A DNA stretch of 10,890 nucleotides from an uncultured Lachnospiraceae bacterium (GTDB taxonomy: Bacteria; Bacillota; Clostridia; Lachnospirales; Lachnospiraceae). Shown here piece after piece: positions 1 through 6,290 of the stretch. The stretch lies in the NCBI GenBank assembly GCA_902796045.1, contig CADBNQ010000057.1, forward strand, positions 1 to 10,890. The letters run 5' to 3'. How positions within the stretch are numbered: the stretch's first letter is position 1; the number at the start of each line of letters is the position of its first letter. The translations under genes were made by a program, and so were the position numbers. A model generated the notes under the pieces. It was not told the origin of the DNA and searched no databases. It was given only the letters and a program-made list of their open reading frames with translations.

Positions 1-939
<939 letters not shown>

Positions 940-962
940 CGGAAATATGGCTATAAGATTAC

Positions 963-969
963 AAAGGAG
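963..969 (+). promoter_or_regulatory. Shine-Dalgarno site of the YcxB-like gene
   Basis: AAAGGAG lies 5 bases before the ATG at 975. It is close to the consensus and supports that start over any internal methionine. It sits in the 35-bp gap after tex, where I see neither a terminator nor a convincing promoter. Confidence 0.75.
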
Positions 970-974
970 ATATT

Positions 975-1679
975 ATGAGTGAGTTTGGAGATATCAGCAG
1001 GATGGACCTGTCCCATCTGAAGAAAGAAGATGAGATAGAGGAAGAGCTGGAACTGGCCGAAGGCCTGGAGACAGAGGAAGGAACTGACGGTCCCGGCACA
1101 GCCCTGGAGCCAGCCGGCGGCGGGTCTCTGACCACAGGAGAGGCTGAGGACTCAGAGGAAGAGCCTGAAGTTGAAGTGGTCGACGAGGGCGAGAAACTGA
1201 AGCAGCCTGTGGGACAGCATTATTATATCGACGCGACCATGACCCCGAAGGAGATGAGAGCATTTCTCTTCGCCCACAACTACCGGTCCCCCCTGATGAT
1301 CGCGGCCCTGGTGATCGCGATCCTGTGGCCCGTCTACACCGTGGTCAAGGCCGAGGGGAGCCTCCCCATCGCCCTGCTCTGCACCGCCGTGGTCCTGATC
1401 TTTATGCCTTTCAGTATCTGGTACCGGGGCAAGGCCAGCATCACCCAGAACCCGATCTACAAGAACACCTTCCATTATATGCTGGATGAGGAAGGGGTCC
1501 ATCTGAAGATCGACAGCCGGGTCGTGGATGTCCCATGGAAGCAGGTGACCAAGGTCCTTACTTTAAAGAGCTGCGTGGTGGTCTACACCGGCAAGATCAA
1601 CGCCTACCTGATCCCCACGGAGGCCATGGGCAGTCAGAAAGAAGAGATCCTGAGCTTTATCAGGAGCCGGACCCGCTGA
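975..1679 (+). CDS. YcxB-like two-TM membrane protein with acidic N-terminal extension
   Basis: This 234-aa protein has three visible parts. Residues 1 to about 75 are hydrophilic and strongly acidic, with Glu-rich runs at about 18-36 and 57-72, and look disordered. Two hydrophobic helices follow at about 107-124 (LMIAALVIAILWPVYTVV) and 130-149, separated by a short KAEGS turn. The C-terminal cytoplasmic-type domain (about 160-232) resembles the YcxB-like family: a TFHYMLDEEGVHLKID strand pair, then VPWKQVTKV and YLIPTEAM. That family lies C-terminal to two TM helices in many Firmicutes and has no established biochemical function. Few members I recall carry an acidic tail this long. There is no signal peptide. 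The gene sits between tex and the t6A genes. A strong SD site decides the start. Family assignment is fairly confident; the role is unknown. Confidence 0.8.
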   Translation: MSEFGDISRMDLSHLKKEDEIEEELELAEGLETEEGTDGPGTALEPAGGGSLTTGEAEDSEEEPEVEVVDEGEKLKQPVGQHYYIDATMTPKEMRAFLFAHNYRSPLMIAALVIAILWPVYTVVKAEGSLPIALLCTAVVLIFMPFSIWYRGKASITQNPIYKNTFHYMLDEEGVHLKIDSRVVDVPWKQVTKVLTLKSCVVVYTGKINAYLIPTEAMGSQKEEILSFIRSRTR

Positions 1680-1708
1680 TCCGAGCGGGATCCGCGCCAG
1701 GAACACCA

Positions 1709-1730
1709 CGTAATCACCAAGGCGATTACG
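1709..1730 (+). other. Perfect 7-bp inverted repeat in the gap before tsaE
   Basis: CGTAATC (1709-1715) is repeated as its exact reverse complement GATTACG (1724-1730) around the 8-base spacer ACCAAGGC. An RNA copy could form a small hairpin. No T-run follows (the next bases are ATTGATAAGG), so it does not look like an intrinsic terminator. It could be an operator, an mRNA processing or stability element, or chance. It lies about 20 bases before the tsaE start. Confidence 0.4.
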
Positions 1731-1751
1731 ATTGATAAGGACATATTTGCT

Positions 1752-2183
1752 ATGAAGACAGAGAGTTTCAGCGCAGAAGATACATATGCATACGGGAAAG
1801 AGTGCGGACTTGCCGCCGTTCCCGGCCAGGTATTCTGCCTCTACGGTGACCTGGGTACCGGGAAGACCGTCTTTACCCAGGGACTGGCAGCAGGGCTGGG
1901 GATCAGGGAACCCGTGAGCAGCCCCACATTTACAATCGTCCAGACCTATGAGGACGGCCGTCTTCCCTTCTTCCACTTTGACGTCTACCGGATCAGCGAC
2001 CCGGAGGAGATGATGGAGATTGGATTTGATGACTATATCGAAGGAGAAGGGGTCTGCCTGATCGAGTGGGCCGGGCTCATCGATGAACTCCTCCCGGAAA
2101 AAAGGACGGAGATCATCATTGAGAAGGACCTGGACAGGGGATTTGACTACCGGCTGATCACAAGAAAGGAAATCGATCAATGA
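1752..2183 (+). CDS. tsaE: TsaE, tRNA t6A biosynthesis ATPase
   Basis: This 143-aa protein is the P-loop ATPase that works with TsaB and TsaD to regenerate the threonylcarbamoyl-transfer complex making t6A at position 37 of ANN-decoding tRNAs in the cytoplasm. The Walker A motif GDLGTGKT is at residues 32-39. The conserved SSPTFTI segment is at 56-62 and HFDVYR, the family's HxDxYR motif, is at 75-80. EW, the late conserved pair, is at 105-106. Length is normal for the family (about 140-160). The ATG at 1752 is preceded by AAGGA at 1737-1741, with 10-base spacing. The end overlaps tsaB by 4 bp (ATGA), which implies translational coupling. Nothing is missing. Confidence 0.96.
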   Translation: MKTESFSAEDTYAYGKECGLAAVPGQVFCLYGDLGTGKTVFTQGLAAGLGIREPVSSPTFTIVQTYEDGRLPFFHFDVYRISDPEEMMEIGFDDYIEGEGVCLIEWAGLIDELLPEKRTEIIIEKDLDRGFDYRLITRKEIDQ

Positions 2184-2953
2184 AGATACTTGCCCTGGAC
2201 AGCTCCGGACTTGTGGCTTCTGTGGCGATCCTGGATGAGAACCAGGTCATCGCAGAGTATACTGTTAATTATAAGAAAACGCATTCACAGACCCTCCTCC
2301 CCATGGTGGATGAGATCGTGACCATGACCGGCCAGGATCTGTCAGATCTTGCCGCCATCGCCGTGGCTGCCGGTCCGGGATCCTTTACCGGACTCCGCAT
2401 CGGGTCTGCCACTGCAAAAGGGCTGGGTCTGGCCCTGGAGAAACCGCTGGTCTCCGTCCCCACCCTGGAAGGGCTGGCTTATAACCTGTACGGGACAGAC
2501 AGACTGGTCTGCCCCATGATGGACGCCAGAAGGCAGCAGGTCTACACAGGCCTCTATACCTGGCAGAGGGGAGAGACGGATCCGGCCTCATCAATGGATG
2601 ACCATCCGGAGTTCTGTATTGTCCGGCCCCAGACGGCCTGTCCGGTGGAGGAGATTCTGACAGCCTGCATAGAAGAAGCCGGAAGGACGGGCAGGTCTCT
2701 GATCCTTTTAGGAGACGGAGTGCCTGTCTACGAAGACCTGATCCGGCAAAGACTTGACCAGGCAGGGGTTCCCTACAGTCTGGCACCGTCCCATATGAAC
2801 CGGCAGCGGGCCGGGTCCGTGGGCGTCAGAGCCCTGGCTCTGCTGGCTGAGGGGAAGGAAGAGACCGCTGCCGCCCATGCCCCCATCTACCTGCGCAAGT
2901 CTCAGGCAGAAAGGGAACTGGAGAAGAAGAGATCGCGAGGCAGCGAGACGTGA
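2180..2953 (+). CDS. tsaB: TsaB, t6A complex scaffold subunit
   Basis: This 257-aa ASKHA-fold protein heterodimerises with TsaD and is needed for t6A synthesis, but has no catalytic centre of its own. Family hallmarks are KTHSQTLLPM at residues 33-42, the GPGSFTGLRIG signature at 65-75 and DARRQQVY at 115-122. The YLRKSQAERE ending (237-246) is typical of Firmicutes TsaB. Length is slightly above the usual 225-245, partly because of a charged C-terminal tail (EKKRSRGSET). The start overlaps the tsaE stop (ATGA) and the stop overlaps the rimI start codon (GTGA). The three genes are therefore tightly coupled. Confidence 0.95.
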   Translation: MKILALDSSGLVASVAILDENQVIAEYTVNYKKTHSQTLLPMVDEIVTMTGQDLSDLAAIAVAAGPGSFTGLRIGSATAKGLGLALEKPLVSVPTLEGLAYNLYGTDRLVCPMMDARRQQVYTGLYTWQRGETDPASSMDDHPEFCIVRPQTACPVEEILTACIEEAGRTGRSLILLGDGVPVYEDLIRQRLDQAGVPYSLAPSHMNRQRAGSVGVRALALLAEGKEETAAAHAPIYLRKSQAERELEKKRSRGSET

Positions 2954-3465
2954 GAGAGAAAGAGAGTCCGGACAGAGTGTCCTCTGACACGTTCTCTGAC
3001 AGGGAGACAGAAAGGCAGGCAGAGCCGGTTCTCATCGACCAGATGAGAGAAGACGACTGCCCGGCAGTCCATTCCCTGCTGACAGAGTGTTTCAGCAGAC
3101 CCTGGTCAGTAAAGAGCCTTGAAGAGATGTTTGTGCGCCAGGGCTACCATAACCTGGTGGCCAGAACAGATGGCAGGCTGACCGGCTATATCGGGATCCT
3201 GGCGGCAGGAGACCAGGCAGACATCATCAATGTGGCCGTAACTGCCCCTTTTAGAAGACAGGGGATCGGAGAAAGGCTTTTGAGCGCCCTCCTGGCCCTG
3301 GCCGGAGAGAAGGGGATCTGCCAGATCTTTCTGGAAGTCCGCCGGTCCAACAGGGCAGCCATCCGCCTCTATGAGCAGGCCGGCTTTGCCCGGACAGGGA
3401 TCCGAAAGGATTATTACGAGGAGCCTGTTGAGGACGCTCTGATCATGGCGTGGGACGGACAGTAA
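2950..3465 (+). CDS. rimI: RimI-type GNAT N-acetyltransferase (ribosomal protein S18 alanine)
   Basis: This 171-aa GNAT acetyltransferase belongs to the family that acetylates the N-terminal alanine of ribosomal protein S18 with acetyl-CoA. The acetyl-CoA binding motif A is visible as APFRRQGIGERLL (about 99-111), containing the R/Q-x-x-G-x-G loop. It is followed by LEVRRSNRAAIRLYEQAGF (128-146) and a RKDYYEEPVEDALIM C-terminal strand, all standard for RimI. The protein opens with about 25 extra charged residues before the first strand (VLIDQMREDD). I use the GTG at 2950 because it overlaps the tsaB stop in a GTGA coupling. The next methionine, at 3043, would cut into the first beta strand. 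Position next to tsaB and near tsaD is the usual one for rimI in Firmicutes. Strict S18 specificity is inferred. Confidence 0.9.
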   Translation: MREKESPDRVSSDTFSDRETERQAEPVLIDQMREDDCPAVHSLLTECFSRPWSVKSLEEMFVRQGYHNLVARTDGRLTGYIGILAAGDQADIINVAVTAPFRRQGIGERLLSALLALAGEKGICQIFLEVRRSNRAAIRLYEQAGFARTGIRKDYYEEPVEDALIMAWDGQ

Positions 3466-3513
3466 GAAAGCGGCCGGGTCAGACGAAAATCAACACAAAA
3501 AGAGAGGAATACA

Positions 3514-4434
3514 ATGCTTGAAATATGTTTGCTCGGGTGCGGAGGGATGATGCCTCTTCCTTATCGCAGGCTGACCTCCATGATGGCCAGATACAACGGC
3601 AGCAGCCTCCTGATTGACTGCGGGGAGGGCACCCAGGTGGGGATTAAGGAGAAAGGATGGAGCTTTAAGCCCATCGATACGATCTGCTTTACCCACTACC
3701 ATGCCGATCACATCAGCGGCCTGCCCGGTCTCCTTCTGACCATGGGCAATGCCGAGAGGACAGAACCCCTCCTGATGATCGGCCCCAGAGGCCTTGAGAG
3801 GGTGGTGTCCGCCCTGCGCGTGATCGCACCGGACCTTCCCTTTGAGATAGAGTTTCATGAATTGAGAGAGAGAACGGAGACCATCGAGACCAGAGGCTAC
3901 GTCATCAATGCCTTTCGGGTCAACCACAATGTAGCCTGCTACGGCTATTCTGTCGAGATCCGACGCTGCGGCCGTTTTGATGTGAACCGTGCCAGAGAGA
4001 ACAAGATAGACCTCCGCTACTGGAGCAGATTGCAGAAAGGGGAGACCATCACTCTCCCTGACCGGGTCCTGACCAGCGACATGGTCCTGGGTCCGGAGAG
4101 AAAAGGCATCAAATGCACCTACACCACCGACACCCGGCCTACCCAGATGATCGTGGACCAGGCCTTGGAAGCAGACCTCTTTATCTGTGAAGGCATGTAC
4201 GGGGAGGCGGAGAAAAAGGAAAAGGCCATGGAGAAGAAACACATGACCTTCTACGAAGCCGCCCGCCTGGCCAGAGACGCCCGGGTGAAAGAACTGTGGC
4301 TGACCCATTACAGTCCCTCCCTGGTCTACCCGGAGAATTACCTGCCCGGCCTGCAGAAGGTCTTTAAGAATGTCAGGGCAGGCAGGGACGGCATGAGCGC
4401 CACTTTGATCTTTGAAGATCAGAAAGACACATAA
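3514..4434 (+). CDS. rnz: Ribonuclease Z-like metallo-beta-lactamase-fold hydrolase
   Basis: This 306-aa protein fits the RNase Z family, a zinc endonuclease that removes 3' trailers from tRNA precursors. The HxHxDH metal motif is H61, H63, D65, H66 (THYHADHISGLPGLL). Further expected ligands are visible: H138 (VNHNVACYGY), D206 (YTTDTRPT) and H265 (LTHYSPSL). Length matches the family (about 305-310). One departure is in the flexible tRNA-binding arm (about 158-200). The glycine-proline exosite segment seen in Bacillus RNase Z is replaced by DLRYWSRLQKGE, so substrate preference could differ. AGAGGAA sits just before the ATG at 3514, after a 48-bp gap from rimI. tsaD starts on the base after its stop. 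I am confident of the fold and catalytic residues, and somewhat less that tRNA is the sole substrate. Confidence 0.87.
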   Translation: MLEICLLGCGGMMPLPYRRLTSMMARYNGSSLLIDCGEGTQVGIKEKGWSFKPIDTICFTHYHADHISGLPGLLLTMGNAERTEPLLMIGPRGLERVVSALRVIAPDLPFEIEFHELRERTETIETRGYVINAFRVNHNVACYGYSVEIRRCGRFDVNRARENKIDLRYWSRLQKGETITLPDRVLTSDMVLGPERKGIKCTYTTDTRPTQMIVDQALEADLFICEGMYGEAEKKEKAMEKKHMTFYEAARLARDARVKELWLTHYSPSLVYPENYLPGLQKVFKNVRAGRDGMSATLIFEDQKDT

Positions 4435-5490
4435 ATGATAGAAACGACGAATGAACTAAAGAAAGAAGACAAGAAGGACAAGCTGGTCCTGGCCATAGAG
4501 ACCTCCTGCGACGAGACAGCCGCAGCAGTGGTGAAAAACGGCCGGGACGTCCTGTCCAATATCATATACAGCCAGATCAAGGTGCACACTGTCTTCGGAG
4601 GTGTTGTACCTGAGATCGCCTCCCGGAAACACATCGAGAAGATCAATCCTGTGATCACGGCAGCCCTGCAGGATGCCGGGGTCAGCCTGAAGGACATCGA
4701 TGTGATGGCCGTGACCTACGGGCCTGGTCTGGTAGGAGCCCTGCTGGTGGGCGTGGCAGAGGCCAAGGCTATTGCCTACGCGGCCGGGAAGCCTCTGGTG
4801 GGCGTTCACCATATAGAAGGCCATATCAGTGCCAACTATATCGAGCATAAAGACCTGGAGCCGCCCTTCCTCTGCCTGGTGGCATCAGGAGGACACTCCC
4901 ACCTGGTGATGGTGGAGGATTACGGAAGCTACCGGATCATAGGGCGGACCAGAGATGACGCCGCCGGAGAGGCATTTGACAAGGTGGCCAGGGCCATCGG
5001 CCTGGGATATCCCGGCGGACCCAAGGTGGACCGGCTGGCCGCAGAAGGCGACAGCAGCGCCATCACATTTCCAAGGGCCAGGATCGCCGACGCACCGGAT
5101 GATTTCAGCTTCAGCGGACTCAAATCCGCCGTGCTCAATTATCTGAACCAGTGCCAGATGAAAGAAATCAAGGTCAACAAGGCCGACGTGGCTGCCTCCT
5201 TCCAGCAGGCAGTGATCGACGTGCTGACAGACCACACGATAGCTGCCGCCAGACGGCTCGGCGTCTCTAAGGTTGCCATCGCCGGCGGCGTGGCCGCCAA
5301 CTCCTCCCTGAGGAAGCAGATGCAGGAGGCAGCGACAAAGAACCATATGACCTTTTACCACCCCTCACCCATCTACTGCACGGACAATGCAGCCATGATC
5401 GGTGTGGCAGGATATTATGAATACCTGAAAGGCAGCAGAGACGGCTGGGACCTGAATGCCGTGCCCAACCTGAAGATCGGCCAGCGTTAG
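4435..5490 (+). CDS. tsaD: TsaD, tRNA N6-threonylcarbamoyladenosine transferase
   Basis: This 351-aa protein is the catalytic subunit that transfers threonylcarbamoyl from TC-AMP to A37 of tRNA, giving t6A. The N-terminal ASKHA signature LAIETSCDETAAAV (19-32) and GGVVPEIASRKH (55-66) are present. The metal-binding HHIEGH motif is at 125-130 (ligands H126 and H130), and the expected third ligand is D317 in YCTDNAAM. SGGHSHL (151-157), GEAFDKVAR (178-186) and AGGVAANSSLR (283-293) are also intact. Length is slightly above the usual about 340, owing to a Lys/Glu-rich leader of about 16 residues. The ATG lies immediately after the rnz stop with no strong SD, so translation is probably coupled to rnz. 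With tsaE and tsaB nearby, only the TC-AMP synthase (tsaC/sua5) is missing from this window. Confidence 0.96.
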   Translation: MIETTNELKKEDKKDKLVLAIETSCDETAAAVVKNGRDVLSNIIYSQIKVHTVFGGVVPEIASRKHIEKINPVITAALQDAGVSLKDIDVMAVTYGPGLVGALLVGVAEAKAIAYAAGKPLVGVHHIEGHISANYIEHKDLEPPFLCLVASGGHSHLVMVEDYGSYRIIGRTRDDAAGEAFDKVARAIGLGYPGGPKVDRLAAEGDSSAITFPRARIADAPDDFSFSGLKSAVLNYLNQCQMKEIKVNKADVAASFQQAVIDVLTDHTIAAARRLGVSKVAIAGGVAANSSLRKQMQEAATKNHMTFYHPSPIYCTDNAAMIGVAGYYEYLKGSRDGWDLNAVPNLKIGQR

Positions 5491-5509
5491 CAATAAGGAT
5501 AAGAGGATA

Positions 5510-6268
5510 ATGGATAAACTGGAAAAAAATCTTGATGCGAAAACAACTGCTGTTGTACTGGCGGCAGGCCGCGGCCTGCGCATGCGGTCCAAGGTCTTAA
5601 AACCCTACCTGGACCTGGGAGGAAAGCCCCTGATCACCTATGCCCTTCGGGCATTTGAGGACAGTCAGGTCGATGATGTGATTCTGGTGGCCGGGGAAGA
5701 AGAACTGGATTATGTCAGGACGGAGATCGTAGAAGCCTGCGGCTTCCACAAGGTCAGCCAGATCATCCCGGGAGGCTGTGAGAGGTACGAATCTGTCTAC
5801 CACGGTCTCTGCGCAGCAGTCAGCTGCCCGGATCCGGCCGATTATGTGCTGATCCACGACGGGGCCCGTCCCTTTATCTCACCGGCCAAGATCGAGTCCT
5901 GCATCCGGACAGTCCTGCAGACCAAGGCCTGTGTGATGGGGATGCCCGTGGAAGACACGATCAAGATCACAGATGACCAGCAGTATGCGGTATTCACCCC
6001 TGAAAGGCGGACCCTGTGGCGGATCCAGACCCCGCAGTGCTTTCTCCTTCAGGAGATTTATGAGGCCTACCGGATGATGATGGAGGCGAAAGATACCCGG
6101 ATGACAGATGATGCCATGGTCATGGAAGAGTACGGACGGCGAAAGGTCAAGATGATCCCCGGCGGCTACGACAATATCAAGATCACCAAGCCGGAGGACC
6201 TGGTATTCGGGGAGGCCATGCTGGAGAAGTTTGAGTCCCTGAGGATCCACAGGGACACGAAGGATTAA
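5510..6268 (+). CDS. ispD: IspD, 2-C-methyl-D-erythritol 4-phosphate cytidylyltransferase
   Basis: This 252-aa nucleotidyltransferase joins CTP to MEP, giving CDP-methylerythritol in the non-mevalonate isoprenoid pathway. The nucleotide-binding start VVLAAGRGLRM (15-25) and catalytic lysine region SKVLKPYL (27-34) are present. So are GGCERYESVYHGL (88-100), HDGARPF (116-122), LWRIQTPQCF (169-178), TDDA (199-202) and NIKITKPEDL (222-231). Compared with the usual K-Q-Y after the glycine loop, this protein has K-P-Y, and ERQ-type residues read ERY. Both changes look tolerable. Length is slightly above the typical 225-240 because of short N- and C-terminal tails. AAGGA at 5495-5499 is the likely SD. 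Its IspF partner is not adjacent, so linkage to the t6A genes is probably positional. Confidence 0.93.
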   Translation: MDKLEKNLDAKTTAVVLAAGRGLRMRSKVLKPYLDLGGKPLITYALRAFEDSQVDDVILVAGEEELDYVRTEIVEACGFHKVSQIIPGGCERYESVYHGLCAAVSCPDPADYVLIHDGARPFISPAKIESCIRTVLQTKACVMGMPVEDTIKITDDQQYAVFTPERRTLWRIQTPQCFLLQEIYEAYRMMMEAKDTRMTDDAMVMEEYGRRKVKMIPGGYDNIKITKPEDLVFGEAMLEKFESLRIHRDTKD

Positions 6269-6290
6269 ATAATAACGATTGGAGTAATGA

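Noticed and set aside
1709..1730. Intrinsic terminator between the YcxB-like gene and tsaE
   Set aside because: The stem is AT-containing and no T-run follows it.
1563..2180. 205-codon open frame on the - strand spanning the end of the YcxB-like gene and tsaE
   Set aside because: It overlaps two supported + strand genes, and its composition mirrors tsaE codon structure. I recognise no domain.
3466..3513. Terminator or promoter between rimI and the RNase Z-like gene
   Set aside because: The 48-bp gap shows only an A-rich stretch and an SD site, with no stem-loop or -35/-10 pair.
3490..4308. 272-codon open frame on the - strand opposite the RNase Z-like gene
   Set aside because: It is fully antisense to a well-supported gene. 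Its translation shows no recognisable family and it has no SD site that I can see. Long antisense frames are expected in GC-rich coding DNA.
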